Shown here piece by piece: positions 9,746 to 19,994 of a stretch of 64,000 nt of DNA. Numbering within the stretch: position 1 is the first letter of the stretch; every line of letters begins with the position of its first letter. The stretch is from contig NZ_PIPQ01000003.1 of the NCBI RefSeq assembly GCF_003987015.1, positions 158,722 through 222,721 on the forward strand. Reading direction: 5' to 3'. Source of the DNA: Aliidiomarina taiwanensis (lineage in GTDB: Bacteria > Pseudomonadota > Gammaproteobacteria > Enterobacterales > Alteromonadaceae). Under the pieces are notes generated by a model. It made no database searches. It saw only the letters and a program-made list of their open reading frames with translations, and was not told the DNA's origin. A program made the translations under genes and the position numbers.

Positions 9746-9786
9746 CTATACAACTTAATGAAGTTGTTTGAAATAAGAGAGCCCAC

Positions 9787-9855
9787 ATGCAGCCGATAAA
9801 TATCAGTCAGCGACATCATCACCGCCATACTCATGTGCGGTCACTTCTTATTTAA
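9787..9855 (+). CDS. hisL: His operon leader peptide
   Basis: A 22-codon ORF (ATG 9787, TAA 9853) has five His codons within seven positions (residues 10, 11, 12, 14 and 16, with Arg and Thr between). It lies directly downstream of the predicted promoter and upstream of a terminator hairpin and hisG. This is the signature of an enterobacterial-type histidine leader peptide. Ribosome stalling at the His codons when charged tRNA-His is scarce would shift the RNA to the antiterminated fold. A GAGA ribosome-binding stretch sits about seven bases upstream of the ATG. Confidence 0.92.
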   Translation: MQPINISQRHHHRHTHVRSLLI

Positions 9856-9953
9856 CGGCGAAATTTAACCACATAATAAGGTACCGCACAGCCGCGGTAC
9901 CTTCCTTGCATACAGTCAGCCCCGGGAAGGTTTCCTTCTCGGGGCTTTTTTTT
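9821..9953 (+). promoter_or_regulatory. Histidine attenuator with mutually exclusive A-F stems
   Basis: Terminating fold: A:B pairs 9821-9825 with 9837-9841. C:D pairs 9878-9887 with 9894-9903 (10 bp, six-base loop). E:F is the terminator. Antiterminating fold: B:C pairs 9835-9841 with 9883-9889 (7 bp), and D:E pairs 9899-9905 with 9925-9931 (7 bp), which destroys the terminator. Segment A overlaps the His codons of the leader, so a stalled ribosome would mask A and free B. This reproduces the arrangement known from the E. coli/Salmonella his leader. Confidence 0.88.
9918..9953 (+). terminator. his attenuator terminator
   Basis: A 13-bp stem pairs AGCCCCG plus GGAAGG (9918-9930) with the complementary 9934-9946 arm (one G-U pair) across a TTT loop, followed by eight T residues. 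It stops transcription before hisG unless the D:E antiterminator forms. Confidence 0.92.
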
Positions 9954-9971
9954 GCCAACAGGACATATTTT

Positions 9972-10871
9972 ATGACAGAACCAACACGCCTCACTCTCGC
10001 TATACAAAAGTCGGGTCGACTCAGCAAAGAAAGTATTCACTTGCTAAAAGCTTGTGGCATTCAGTTTCAGTTGCATGAACAGCGCCTCATTGCACACAGC
10101 ACCAGTTACCCTATCGACTTACTGCGTGTACGCGACGACGATATCCCTGGGCTGGTTATGGACGGTGTGGTTGACTTAGGCATTGTCGGTGAAAACGTGT
10201 TGGAAGAAGCCCGGCTCGAACGTCAGCAAGAACAAAGAGCCGCCAGCTTCACTGCCCTGCGCCAGCTCGACTTTGGCTATTGCCGACTTAGCTTAGCTGT
10301 GCCAAACGAGTTCGACTACCAAGGTGTGCAAAGCCTCAACAATAAAAAAATTGCCACCACCTACCCCCGTCTTACGGAAGCCTTTTTACGCCAGCAAGGC
10401 GTAACGGCACAAACCGTGATGCTGACAGGCTCCGTAGAAGTTGCCCCCCGAGCCGGCTTAGCCGACGCCATTTGTGATTTAGTTTCAACCGGGGCCACCT
10501 TAGAAGCGAACGGGCTGAGTGAACAAGACGTTATTTTTCGCTCCCAGGTTAAGCTCATTCAAAGTCAAACCCCGTTGCCAGAAGCCAAGCAGTCTCTGAT
10601 TAACAAACTCCTCGACCGGCTCGATGGGGTGCAGCTGGCCAAGGAAAGCAAATACATTATGCTGCACGCACCCACCAAAGAAGTACAACGAGTGGCCAGT
10701 ATACTCCCAGGCGCCGAGCGTCCTACGGTACTCCCCCTCAGTTACACGGACGAGCAAGTGGCTATGCACGTGGTCAGCACGGAAAATTTATTTTGGGAAA
10801 CCATGGAACAACTAAAAACTCTCGGCTGCAGTTCCATTCTCGTAATGCCCATTGAAAAAATGATGCGCTAA
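9972..10871 (+). CDS. hisG: ATP phosphoribosyltransferase (long form)
   Basis: HisG catalyses the first step of histidine synthesis, joining ATP and PRPP, and is the feedback-inhibited enzyme. The 299-residue length identifies the long form with a C-terminal ACT-like regulatory domain (from about residue 225). The N-terminus [15 protein letters not shown] and the central [14 protein letters not shown] segment (PRPP site) are typical. I chose the ATG at 9972, with an AGGA site about ten bases upstream. A longer in-frame reading from a TTG at 9906 would translate through the attenuator and is not credible. Confidence 0.96.
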   Translation: MTEPTRLTLAIQKSGRLSKESIHLLKACGIQFQLHEQRLIAHSTSYPIDLLRVRDDDIPGLVMDGVVDLGIVGENVLEEARLERQQEQRAASFTALRQLDFGYCRLSLAVPNEFDYQGVQSLNNKKIATTYPRLTEAFLRQQGVTAQTVMLTGSVEVAPRAGLADAICDLVSTGATLEANGLSEQDVIFRSQVKLIQSQTPLPEAKQSLINKLLDRLDGVQLAKESKYIMLHAPTKEVQRVASILPGAERPTVLPLSYTDEQVAMHVVSTENLFWETMEQLKTLGCSSILVMPIEKMMR

Positions 10872-10880
10872 GGACCCCTT

Positions 10881-12224
10881 ATGAGTTATTCAATACCCAC
10901 GTCTGTTCGCTGGAGCCAGCTTAACGCAAAGCAGCAGCAAAACTTGCTGCAACGGCCCGTGCTCACAACAGACACACGCTTACAAGCGGCGGTCGCTGAC
11001 ATTTTGGCCACAGTCCGTTGCCAAGGTGACGAAGCAGTGCAAGCCTATAGCCAAGCCTTCGACGGCATGCCAAGTCGCTTGCTCACCATCACCGCAGACC
11101 TTTCTGCTGGGCTCAATGCCCAAGTGAAAAAGGCCATCGACACAGCCTATGCCAATATCCGCCGTTTCCACCAACAGCAGCAGCCCAGCAATATACAGGT
11201 GGAAACCAGCCCTGGCGTACAATGCCAACTCAACTACACCCCGTTTGAGTCCGTCGGTTTGTATATTCCAGGTGGTAGCGCCGTGCTGCCCAGCACAGTG
11301 CTGATGTTAGGGGTTCCTGCACAACTTGCCGGTTGTCAGCAGGTGCTGCTTGCCACGCCGCCCAACCGTCATGGCGACGTGTCCCCTGCGGTGGCCTATG
11401 CTGCACAAAAATGCGGTATCCAACAGGTATTACTAGCAGGCGGTGCACAAGCCATCGCCGCTTTCGCTTACGGCACGGAAAGTGTTCCCGCCGTACACAA
11501 GATATTTGGCCCTGGCAATGCCTATGTCACAGCCGCAAAACAACAAGTGAGCCAACAGTTCGGTGGCCCCGCCTTCGACATGCCAGCAGGCCCTAGTGAA
11601 CTGCTGGTGGTGGCCGACAGCAGCGCCGAACCCGACTTTATTGCAGCCGATCTGCTGTCCCAAGCAGAGCATGGCCCCGACTCACAAGTTCTCTGTGTGT
11701 CGCCCTCGCGTTCCTTGCTCCAAGCCGTAGAGAAAGCGTTACAACAGCAAGTGACCAGCCTGCCTCGACACGACATTGCATTGCAGGCGCTTTCCCAAAG
11801 CCGACTGATCGAAACCGACAGTTTGGCCCAAGCCTATGCCATTAGCCAAAACTACGCCCCTGAACACCTCAGTGTGCAAGTTGCCCCTGAACGCGAGGCT
11901 GAGGCCCTGCAACATCTCACCCGAGCGGGCTCCATTTTTGTGGGCCACTACACGCCCGAGTCGGGGGGAGACTACGCCACAGGCACCAACCATGTACTGC
12001 CCACATATGGCTTTGCCAAAAACTACAGCAGCTTAGGTTTACTCGACTTTTATCGCCGCTTCACAGTGCAGCGCATCAGCCCGCAAGGGCTCGCCGAGCT
12101 AGGTGGCACCATTCAGTGCTTAGCCCAGCTTGAAGGATTAGAAGCCCATGCCCGTGCTGTTAGCCTGCGCCTCCAAAGTGAACGCTTCCGCACCGACAGC
12201 ACCTTAACAGGAGTTTCTTCATGA
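10881..12224 (+). CDS. hisD: Histidinol dehydrogenase
   Basis: This 447-residue zinc enzyme performs the last two oxidations, from histidinol to histidine, with NAD. Recognisable segments are YIPGGSAVLPSTVLM near residue 130, the conserved KIFGPGNAYVTAAKQ near 210, the FDMPAGPSE segment near 230, and a NAPEHL-type motif (here NYAPEHL) near residue 326 with its catalytic Glu-His. It starts nine bases after hisG with an AGGA site and overlaps hisC by four bases (ATGA). Confidence 0.97.
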   Translation: MSYSIPTSVRWSQLNAKQQQNLLQRPVLTTDTRLQAAVADILATVRCQGDEAVQAYSQAFDGMPSRLLTITADLSAGLNAQVKKAIDTAYANIRRFHQQQQPSNIQVETSPGVQCQLNYTPFESVGLYIPGGSAVLPSTVLMLGVPAQLAGCQQVLLATPPNRHGDVSPAVAYAAQKCGIQQVLLAGGAQAIAAFAYGTESVPAVHKIFGPGNAYVTAAKQQVSQQFGGPAFDMPAGPSELLVVADSSAEPDFIAADLLSQAEHGPDSQVLCVSPSRSLLQAVEKALQQQVTSLPRHDIALQALSQSRLIETDSLAQAYAISQNYAPEHLSVQVAPEREAEALQHLTRAGSIFVGHYTPESGGDYATGTNHVLPTYGFAKNYSSLGLLDFYRRFTVQRISPQGLAELGGTIQCLAQLEGLEAHARAVSLRLQSERFRTDSTLTGVSS

Positions 12225-13345
12225 GCAGCATTCAAAACTTATTACGCCCTCATTTACGAGGCATGCAGGCCTACCCCTCGGCCCGCCGTAGTATGTCCGG
12301 CGGCACCTTGTGGTTGAACGCCAATGAGTCGCCCTACCCAGGCCCTGGAGGAGAAAGCACTACGGCAAACAACAACCGCTACCCGAATTTCCAGTCCACC
12401 GACCTGAACCGTGCGTATGCGGCCTATGCGGGCATTGCGGCCAACCAACTACTCAGCCACCGTGGCAGCGACGAAGGCATTGACTTGCTTATTCGTGCGT
12501 TTTGCCAACCCTGTGAAGACGCTGTGCTTATTTGCCCACCCACCTATGGCATGTACGCTATTGCCGCGCAGTTAAATAACAGCCCCGTTGTAACGGCTCC
12601 TTTGCTGCAACAAGGTAATGACTTCCAACTCGACCTGGCTGCCATTGAAGACGCCCTGAACCCAAGTGCCCCAAAACAGCCTCGGGTGAAGGTTATTTTC
12701 TTATGTAACCCTTCGAACCCCCTCGGCAACCTGTTAGAGCCGAAGGACATCGAACAAGTCCTCGCCCTCGCCGCCGGCAAAGCCATTGTGGTGGTGGACG
12801 AAGCCTACCTTGAGTACGCAGAAACCAGCACCCAGCAAACCACCGCCGAGCTCAGCTGGGCTTCCCGTATAGACACCTATGCCAACTTGGTGGTGCTGCG
12901 CACCCTATCGAAAGCCTTTGGCTTAGCAGGCATACGCGTTGGCTTTACCTTGGCCCAAGCGGAACTCATTCAAGCACTCGAGCCCGTGTTAGCGCCATAC
13001 CCGCTGCCCGAGCCAAGCATACAGGTCGCCACCCAAGCTCTCGGCCTCGACGCCCTTATTCCTATGCGCCAGCAAGTCATTGAAGCGGTCACTGAACGTC
13101 AGCTACTGGCGCAGAAACTGCAAGCATTGTCTTGGGTAAAAACGGTATTCCCAAGCACCACCAATTTTATTTTATTGCAGGTGCCAGAAGCAGAAGCGGT
13201 GATGGCCTATTGCCAAGCTGCGGGCGTGCTGCTGCGCCAATTTAAATTTCCTTCCTTAGGGCCATGTATTCGCATCAGCGTCGGCAGCCCCGAGGAAAAT
13301 GAACAACTTATGCGTATTCTTTCAGGTTTTGGAGAAACACAATGA
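12221..13345 (+). CDS. hisC: Histidinol-phosphate aminotransferase
   Basis: This 374-residue PLP enzyme of aminotransferase class I/II converts imidazole acetol-phosphate to histidinol phosphate. The N-terminal [11 protein letters not shown] motif, the [10 protein letters not shown] segment near residue 165, the [11 protein letters not shown] stretch and the PLP-lysine context [15 protein letters not shown] near residue 232 are all present. It overlaps both neighbours by four bases (ATGA), so translation is coupled through hisD-hisC-hisB. Confidence 0.97.
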   Translation: MSSIQNLLRPHLRGMQAYPSARRSMSGGTLWLNANESPYPGPGGESTTANNNRYPNFQSTDLNRAYAAYAGIAANQLLSHRGSDEGIDLLIRAFCQPCEDAVLICPPTYGMYAIAAQLNNSPVVTAPLLQQGNDFQLDLAAIEDALNPSAPKQPRVKVIFLCNPSNPLGNLLEPKDIEQVLALAAGKAIVVVDEAYLEYAETSTQQTTAELSWASRIDTYANLVVLRTLSKAFGLAGIRVGFTLAQAELIQALEPVLAPYPLPEPSIQVATQALGLDALIPMRQQVIEAVTERQLLAQKLQALSWVKTVFPSTTNFILLQVPEAEAVMAYCQAAGVLLRQFKFPSLGPCIRISVGSPEENEQLMRILSGFGETQ

Positions 13346-14406
13346 ACCCTATTTTATTTATCGACCGCGACGGCACACTTATTGCTGAGCCCGCCAGTGA
13401 CAAACAAGTAGATCGCCTCGATAAACTCGAATATGAGCCGGGTGTTATTCCCGCTTTGCTTGCGCTACAGGCAGAAGGTTTCCGTTTGGTTATGGTCAGT
13501 AACCAAGACGGCCTTGGCACCGACAGCTTTCCTCAAGCCGACTTTGACGCGCCCCACCAGGCCATGATGGCGCTTTTTCGCAGTCAGGGCATCACCTTCG
13601 ACGAGGTGCTTATTTGCCCGCACTTTGACAGTCAAAACTGCAGCTGTCGCAAGCCCAAACTGGGGCTGGTGCAAAACTACCTACAACAGGGCCAAGTCGA
13701 CTTTCAGCGCTCCGCTGTTATCGGCGACCGGCAAACCGACCTGCAAATGGCCGCGGCCATGGGAATTCGCGGGCTGCTCTATAACCGCAACACCCTAGGT
13801 TGGCCGGAGTTAGTGCGCACCCTCACGGGGCCCGAGCGCACCGCCAGTGTCACGCGTGTCACCCGCGAAACGGCCATTGAGGTGTCGGTGAATTTAGACC
13901 AAACCCAGCCCTTAGCCTTTGACACAGGCATCGGCTTTTTCGACCACATGCTCGAACAGGTGGCCACCCATGGCGGTTTTTCCTTACAGGTGAGCGTCAA
14001 AGGCGACTTGCACATCGACGACCACCACACAGTAGAAGACACCGCCTTGGCCCTCGGCGAGGCCATGCGTAAAGCGCTGGGCAACAAACGTGGCATCGGC
14101 CGCTTTGGTTTTGCCCTGCCCATGGACGAGTGCCGGGCCGAATGCCTTATCGACTTATCAGGCCGCCCTTGGTTGGAGTTTTCAGCAAACTTTAGTCAAG
14201 CACAGGTTGGTCAACTCAGTACAGAGATGGTGCCCCACTTCTTTCGTTCCTTTGCAGACAGTATGAAAGTTAGCCTGCACCTAAGCACCACCGAAGGGAA
14301 CAGCCATCACCAAGTAGAAAGCCTGTTTAAAGTGTTTGGCCGGGCTTTGCGCCAAGCCATTCGCAAAGAAGGCAACGAACTGCCATCCACTAAGGGCGTA
14401 CTCTAA
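13342..14406 (+). CDS. hisB: Bifunctional histidinol-phosphatase / imidazoleglycerol-phosphate dehydratase
   Basis: This 354-residue fusion has the enteric type of layout. The N-terminal HAD phosphatase domain shows the FIDRDGT motif (Asp8, Asp10) and a CSCRKPKLG segment with zinc-type Cys residues near 100. The C-terminal dehydratase domain (from about residue 165) carries [19 protein letters not shown] and the final [13 protein letters not shown] metal-binding motifs. It performs two non-consecutive steps of histidine synthesis. In most gammaproteobacterial operons hisH would follow. Here hisA starts only 15 bases later. Confidence 0.97.
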   Translation: MNPILFIDRDGTLIAEPASDKQVDRLDKLEYEPGVIPALLALQAEGFRLVMVSNQDGLGTDSFPQADFDAPHQAMMALFRSQGITFDEVLICPHFDSQNCSCRKPKLGLVQNYLQQGQVDFQRSAVIGDRQTDLQMAAAMGIRGLLYNRNTLGWPELVRTLTGPERTASVTRVTRETAIEVSVNLDQTQPLAFDTGIGFFDHMLEQVATHGGFSLQVSVKGDLHIDDHHTVEDTALALGEAMRKALGNKRGIGRFGFALPMDECRAECLIDLSGRPWLEFSANFSQAQVGQLSTEMVPHFFRSFADSMKVSLHLSTTEGNSHHQVESLFKVFGRALRQAIRKEGNELPSTKGVL

Positions 14407-14421
14407 CCAAAGGAACACAAA

Positions 14422-15177
14422 ATGCTTATTCCAGCACTCGATATTATCGAAGGACAGGTAGTGCGCCTACAGAAAGGCGACTTTAACCAACAAACCAATT
14501 ATCACTCGGACCCTGTGGCCGTGGCACGTGACTATCAAGCCCAAGGCGCTGACTATTTACACCTGGTTGATCTTGACGGCGCGCGCGCCCCTAAACTGCG
14601 CCAGCTAGCACTCATCACCCAGCTTGTGCAACAACTTGATATTCCCGTACAGGTCGGCGGCGGCGTCCGTCATCGCGAAGACATTCAGCAGTTATTAGCT
14701 GCCGGGGTGGCCCGGGTTGTTATTGGCTCCACAGCGGTCAACCAACCCACCCTCGTGAAGGAGTGGTTTCAAGAGTTCGGTGGCGAACGTTTGGTCCTCG
14801 CCCTCGATGTCAATATTAATCAGCAAGGCCAGCGCATGTTGGCCACCCACGGCTGGCAAACCACCTCGCAACAGCAACTCGAGCCCTGCTTGCAAGCTTA
14901 TCTCGACGTGGGCTGCCAACATGTGTTGTGCACCGACATAAGCCGCGACGGTATGCTGCAAGGCAGTAACGTGGCGTTGTACCAAGAGCTCAAGCAGGCC
15001 TTTCCAAGTATTCAATGGCAGGCTTCCGGCGGTGTCGCCAGCTTAGCCGAGCTCACTGAGTTACAAGCAGCCCAATGCGACAGCGTTATTTTAGGCAAGT
15101 CGCTTCTTACCAATACATTCACACTTGCGGAGGCCCTAGCATGTTGGAACAACGCATCATCGCCTGTCTCGATGTAA
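14422..15177 (+). CDS. hisA: ProFAR isomerase
   Basis: This 251-residue TIM barrel (phosphoribosylformimino-AICAR-phosphate isomerase) converts ProFAR to PRFAR. It begins [17 protein letters not shown] with the catalytic Asp of strand 1, has GGGVR in the phosphate-binding region near residue 80 and a [13 protein letters not shown] segment near residue 170. An AAGGAA ribosome site precedes the ATG. Its 3' end overlaps the start of hisF by 37 bases. Confidence 0.97.
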   Translation: MLIPALDIIEGQVVRLQKGDFNQQTNYHSDPVAVARDYQAQGADYLHLVDLDGARAPKLRQLALITQLVQQLDIPVQVGGGVRHREDIQQLLAAGVARVVIGSTAVNQPTLVKEWFQEFGGERLVLALDVNINQQGQRMLATHGWQTTSQQQLEPCLQAYLDVGCQHVLCTDISRDGMLQGSNVALYQELKQAFPSIQWQASGGVASLAELTELQAAQCDSVILGKSLLTNTFTLAEALACWNNASSPVSM

Positions 15178-16544
15178 ATAACGGCAAAGTTGTCAAAGGC
15201 ACACAGTTTCGACAACACGAAATTATGGGCGATATTCTGCCCTTGGCGGAAAAATACGCAGCAGAAGGAGCCGACGAACTGGTGCTCTACGACATTAGCG
15301 CCAGCGTTGAACAACGGGTCGTGGATAAGTCATGGATTCAAGACATTGCCGAACGCATTCACATTCCCTTGGCTGTTGCAGGCGGCATCAATAGCGTCGA
15401 ACAAGCACGAGAAGTTCTTGCTTATGGTGCCGCTAAAGTGTCTATTAACTCCCCTGCATTGCAGCGACCCGAACTAATAAATGAATTGGTGGCTGCCTTT
15501 GGCTCGGACAAAGTTGTGGTGGGCATAGACAGTTTCTACCATGCAGAAACTAACAGCTACCAAGTCCTGCAATTTACGGGCGACGAAAACCGCACGGAAA
15601 CGACCCAGTGGAACACCTTCGACTGGGTAAAGGAAGTGGTAAAGCGAGGCGCCGGTGAAATTGTATTGAACTGCATGAACCAAGACGGTGTTCGCCAAGG
15701 TTACGACATTGAACAACTACAGGCGGTGCGCGCCATTTGCCCAGTGCCTTTGGTAGCCTCTGGAGGGGCTGGCAGCATTCAGCACGTGCGTCAGGTGTTT
15801 GCCGAAGCCCGCGTCAATGGTGCCTTACTGGCTTCTGCTTTACATAAAAACCTGGTCAGCCTTCGCGTCTTACAGGCGGACCTTCGTGTAAATCCTGTGC
15901 GCGCAACCTCCGTGTGCACAAACAGCTTGAACTTAGATACCCTAGCATGGCAGAAAATGAACCAGCTGTTACCCTGCGTGGTGCAATGTGTGTCCACCGG
16001 ACACGTGCTGATGCAAGGGTATATGGACCGGGCGTCGGCTGAGGCCACCTTAGCTTCTGGTCAGGTTACTTTTTTTAGCCGCAGCAAAAACCGGTTGTGG
16101 CGCAAAGGCGAAACATCAGGAAACACCTTAGATCTGGTCGAGCTCACCGCCGACTGCGACCGCGACGCACTGCTCGCTTTGGTACGCCCTCAAGGGCCCA
16201 CCTGCCATTTAGGCAGCACCAGCTGCTGGCAAACGCAAACGCCTTTAGCCACAGCGCCCTACACGCAGCTGGCGACACTTGAACAGACCATTGCCGCACG
16301 CAAACAGGCCGCTGCGCCAGACACCAGCTACACTGCCCAACTGTTTGCTGAAGGGGTGCAGCGCTGCGCTCAAAAAGTGGGTGAAGAAGGTGTGGAGGTG
16401 GCGTTAGCTGGCGTGGTAGAAGACGACGCGGCCTTGCTCAATGAAAGTGCAGACTTGCTCTACCACCTTCTGGTGTTACTGCAAGCCCGAAACCTAAGCC
16501 TCGCAGATGTCAGCAAGGTATTAGCCACGCGGGCTCAAGCTTAA
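15141..16544 (+). CDS. hisF-hisIE: HisF-HisI-HisE fusion: IGP synthase cyclase subunit plus PR-AMP cyclohydrolase/PR-ATP pyrophosphatase
   Basis: One uninterrupted 467-codon frame joins three enzymes. Residues 1 to about 255 are HisF, with RIIACLDV, catalytic Asp11 and Asp130, and the charged ammonia-gate set Arg5, Glu46, Lys99 and Glu173. A linker of about ten residues leads into HisI at about 266-370, with [18 protein letters not shown] and GPTCH. HisE at about 375-467 shows [12 protein letters not shown] and [12 protein letters not shown]. In E. coli hisF and hisIE are separate overlapping genes. The start is the ATG at 15141, with GGAGG eight bases upstream. The frame has another ATG at 15075, but it lies inside hisA and is not used. 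No hisH partner is encoded nearby. Confidence 0.93.
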   Translation: MLEQRIIACLDVNNGKVVKGTQFRQHEIMGDILPLAEKYAAEGADELVLYDISASVEQRVVDKSWIQDIAERIHIPLAVAGGINSVEQAREVLAYGAAKVSINSPALQRPELINELVAAFGSDKVVVGIDSFYHAETNSYQVLQFTGDENRTETTQWNTFDWVKEVVKRGAGEIVLNCMNQDGVRQGYDIEQLQAVRAICPVPLVASGGAGSIQHVRQVFAEARVNGALLASALHKNLVSLRVLQADLRVNPVRATSVCTNSLNLDTLAWQKMNQLLPCVVQCVSTGHVLMQGYMDRASAEATLASGQVTFFSRSKNRLWRKGETSGNTLDLVELTADCDRDALLALVRPQGPTCHLGSTSCWQTQTPLATAPYTQLATLEQTIAARKQAAAPDTSYTAQLFAEGVQRCAQKVGEEGVEVALAGVVEDDAALLNESADLLYHLLVLLQARNLSLADVSKVLATRAQA

Positions 16545-16547
16545 ACG

Positions 16548-16577
16548 AAAAAACGCACCCAGTTGAGGTGCGTTTTT
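16548..16577. terminator. Bidirectional terminator between the his operon and the MATE gene
   Basis: CGCACC (16554-16559) pairs with GGTGCG (16567-16572). It is flanked by an A-run on the left and a T-run on the right, so it can end both the his transcript and the convergent MATE transcript. Confidence 0.88.
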
Positions 16578-16594
16578 ATTCTCTGCATACCCTG

Positions 16595-17947
16595 TTAGCC
16601 GCTCACCAAGTGCCGTTTTTGAATACGCAGCAAGCGAATGGTCAGCATCACCGCCGCCACACTTAAACCACTAATAAAACCAATCCAAAAACCTGCTGCA
16701 CCTAGGGCCGGTACAACCAAGTCCGTCAGACCTAACACAATCCCCACGGTTAAACCAAAGGGCCAATAGGCAATAATAGTCACCAACATGGCTGCACGGG
16801 TGTCCTTGTAGCCGCGCAGGGCTCCCATGGCAATAGCCTGAAAGCTGTCAGACACCGTATAAATAGCAGCCAGCCCTAACAAGGTACCTGCTAGCTCAAT
16901 AATCTCGGCATTCCCTGTATAAAAGCCCGCAAGCCAGCGCCCCCCAAACCACATACCCATGCCATTCACAATGGCAAAAGCCACGCCCAGCATTAACGCC
17001 ACATGGTAGGCATGCACTGCGTCTTTAGGCTTGCCTGAACCAAGGGCAAAGCCAACTCGCAAGGTAATAGCCATACTGAGGCTCAAGGGGAACATATACA
17101 CAATGGAGGACACATTTAGCGCCACCTGGTGCCCCGACACCATCACAGGCCCAAGGGGCGCAATTAAAATAGCCACCGCTGCAAACAAGCTGGTTTCAAA
17201 AAACAGCGACATAGATATAGGCCCGCCTAAACGGAAAAAATAAACAATATCGTCCCAGTCGGGTTTAAAGAATTGTTTGAAAGGCATCACCTCAGCGTAA
17301 CGTTTCGAAAATATCACATAAGCTAAGAGACTCAATGCCATGGACCACAGCACAATAGCAGACGCTAAGCCCGAGCCAGCACCGCCAAGTGCTGGCATAC
17401 CGAGCTTGCCGTATATAAAAACATAGTTCATGGGAATGTTCACCAGCAGCCCAATCACACCAATCACAAGCGAAGGCATCGTGTGGGACAAGCCCTCACA
17501 GAAATTTCTCAGCACTGCGTAAAGCACAAAGGCAGGCAAACCCCACATAATAAAACGCAGGTACTGCAAGGTCATTGCCCGAAAGGCAGGCTCCACATCC
17601 ATCAGCGCCAAAAAGTACGGTGCCAAATACAACAACAAGCCCGTAAACAAGGCGCCCACAATGCAGGTGTACAGCGACTGCTGCACATAGCGTGGCATTT
17701 GGCTTTTGTCGCCGCGGCCATGGTGGTGGCTTATTACAGGTGCAAGAGCCATGCTCAAACCAAATATAAGCAGAGTCAACGGCATCCAAATAGCACTGCC
17801 TACAGCTACAGCTGCCAAGTCAATAGCCCCGACGCGGCCGGCCATTAAGGTGTCCACCACGCCCATCAGCATTTGCGTTAACTGAGCCACCAAAATAGGC
17901 CCTGTCAGTAGCGCAAGTTTCTTCGTTTCAGGCCAAAAATGGCGCAT
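16595..17947 (-). CDS. MATE family multidrug efflux transporter (NorM-like)
   Basis: The 450-residue polytopic inner membrane protein has about twelve hydrophobic segments and two homologous halves. The N-terminal GPILVAQLTQMLMGVVDTLMAG segment and the mid-protein AGSGLASAIVLW region are typical of NorM-type MATE transporters, which export cationic drugs using a Na+ or H+ gradient. It is convergent with the his operon. The specific substrates cannot be deduced. Confidence 0.9.
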   Translation of the reverse strand: MRHFWPETKKLALLTGPILVAQLTQMLMGVVDTLMAGRVGAIDLAAVAVGSAIWMPLTLLIFGLSMALAPVISHHHGRGDKSQMPRYVQQSLYTCIVGALFTGLLLYLAPYFLALMDVEPAFRAMTLQYLRFIMWGLPAFVLYAVLRNFCEGLSHTMPSLVIGVIGLLVNIPMNYVFIYGKLGMPALGGAGSGLASAIVLWSMALSLLAYVIFSKRYAEVMPFKQFFKPDWDDIVYFFRLGGPISMSLFFETSLFAAVAILIAPLGPVMVSGHQVALNVSSIVYMFPLSLSMAITLRVGFALGSGKPKDAVHAYHVALMLGVAFAIVNGMGMWFGGRWLAGFYTGNAEIIELAGTLLGLAAIYTVSDSFQAIAMGALRGYKDTRAAMLVTIIAYWPFGLTVGIVLGLTDLVVPALGAAGFWIGFISGLSVAAVMLTIRLLRIQKRHLVSG

Positions 17948-17985
17948 GTTGAGTGTCCTACAGTGTTACAAAAAAGAAAATTCTA

Positions 17986-18717
17986 TTAACCGGGTAAGGC
18001 GTTTAACAGTAAGGGTGTTACGCGTCGGGCATCTGTGAGAGGGCCCATATGCCCTGCCTCGACACGGGTAAGGTTCGCCTTCGGAATCGCCTCGGCCAAT
18101 AACTGAGCCACGGTTCTACTCGACAAAGGCGACTGTGTGCCTTTGAAAAGGTGCACGGGCATTGGCAGGTTGGCGTAGGCGTCAAGGCTTGCCGGCTCGT
18201 TCAGCAAGGCATCGAAGTCTGCGCTTACTTTTGGCTGCTGCTGCACCATAAGTTGCTGGGCCGCTTTCGGTAGCGCTGCAAAATAACCAGGGGTATTCCA
18301 ATAGTCCACAAAGTGCTGGCAAGCTTGCTGGTCTGTCATACTCTCCATGGCATCGGCCACAGCCGTTATTTCTGTACGTGCCACATGCCCCTCTGGCAAT
18401 ACATGAAAGGCCACAGGCTCATAGAGTATAAGCGCCTGGACTGCCTCGGGAAAGCGCCTGGCCCAATGCAGCGCTAAGGCTCCACCATAAGAGTGCCCAA
18501 CCAAGACCACAGGCCCTTGGCTTGGGGTCAGGCCTTGCCGCTCTATAGCCGCAAGCTCATGGCTTAAACGAAAGTCAGGTGTTGGCGTAAACGTTTGGTT
18601 TGCGCCATAGCCTATCAGGTTGGGCGCTTCTAAACTAAAGCCCGCCGGCAATCCTTTAGCAAAAGAGCGCCACTGGCCGCCATGGCTTTGAGAGCTATGC
18701 AGAGCAATACAACGCAT
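17986..18717 (-). CDS. Alpha/beta-fold hydrolase
   Basis: The 243-residue protein has the nucleophile elbow GHSYGG (Ser76) and ends with a VEAGHMGPLTD segment likely to carry the catalytic His. No signal peptide is seen. It starts MRCIALHSSQSHGGQW, where an HSSQSHGG segment sits in the oxyanion position. It lies 38 bases upstream of the MATE gene and 34 bases after the MAPEG gene, possibly in one transcript. The substrate is unknown. Confidence 0.82.
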   Translation of the reverse strand: MRCIALHSSQSHGGQWRSFAKGLPAGFSLEAPNLIGYGANQTFTPTPDFRLSHELAAIERQGLTPSQGPVVLVGHSYGGALALHWARRFPEAVQALILYEPVAFHVLPEGHVARTEITAVADAMESMTDQQACQHFVDYWNTPGYFAALPKAAQQLMVQQQPKVSADFDALLNEPASLDAYANLPMPVHLFKGTQSPLSSRTVAQLLAEAIPKANLTRVEAGHMGPLTDARRVTPLLLNALPG

Positions 18718-18751
18718 ACCAATAACAGCGCCCTTTTATCCTGAGTCTGGG

Positions 18752-19150
18752 TTACAGGGTGTAACCCAAGAAAAATCCAATGAGGTAAGCCGCTTGGAAC
18801 AGCAGCACAGCAACCGTTCCCAGCACACCAAAAGCACGGAAACTGCTGGTGCCAATACTGCGGGTCAAGCCAAATGCATGACTGATCCGAGCGACAAACA
18901 GCAGGCCACCGCAAGCATAGAGTAGCACCGCACTGGCGCCAGCTAACTCCATCAATGCGAGTAAAATAATGCCCATAGGCACAAACTCAGTGAAGTTCCC
19001 GTGCACCCGCACCGCTACTTCCAATGGCTTGCTTTCGCCCACACCAATACCCACTCGTTCTTTCCAGCGCAAGGCAATAATGCGGAAGGTAAGAACCAAC
19101 AATAGCAAGGCAAGTAGCCCAGCAAATAAGCTTGTTATAGGTAATGGCAT
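18752..19150 (-). CDS. MAPEG family membrane protein
   Basis: This 132-residue protein has four hydrophobic helices and the MAPEG features RVHGNFTEFVPMGIILL near residues 49-65 and an ARISHAFGL segment near 86. MAPEG proteins include microsomal glutathione transferases and eicosanoid enzymes; bacterial members are mostly uncharacterised inner membrane proteins. It lies 42 bases downstream of adk in the same direction. Confidence 0.85.
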   Translation of the reverse strand: MPLPITSLFAGLLALLLLVLTFRIIALRWKERVGIGVGESKPLEVAVRVHGNFTEFVPMGIILLALMELAGASAVLLYACGGLLFVARISHAFGLTRSIGTSSFRAFGVLGTVAVLLFQAAYLIGFFLGYTL

Positions 19151-19192
19151 GGCGGTGTCCTTTTTGTTTAACCGAATTTTTTAGGCAACAAC

Positions 19193-19867
<675 letters not shown>

Positions 19868-19926
19868 TCAAAGAATTAGCGCAACTTTACCCGATAGCGC
19901 TCCGCTAGGCAACGGAGCATCCAACG

Positions 19927-19954
19927 AAAAACCCCGCTTGAATTAAGCGGGGTT
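19927..19954 (-). terminator. htpG terminator
   Basis: A perfect 10-bp stem, AACCCCGCTT (19930-19939) with AAGCGGGGTT (19945-19954), has a five-base loop. On the minus strand it is followed by a short T-run, 40 bases beyond the htpG stop codon. Confidence 0.85.
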
Positions 19955-19994
19955 AATTTCTACTATCGGCTTACGCCTTTATGAACGGCTCAGA

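Noticed and set aside
9906..9971. Extended hisG start at a TTG at 9906
   Set aside because: It would translate through the attenuator terminator, and the ATG at 9972 with an AGGA site gives the normal HisG start.
15075..15140. hisF start at the ATG at 15075
   Set aside because: It lies inside hisA and would add 22 residues without family similarity, while GGAGG is placed for the ATG at 15141.
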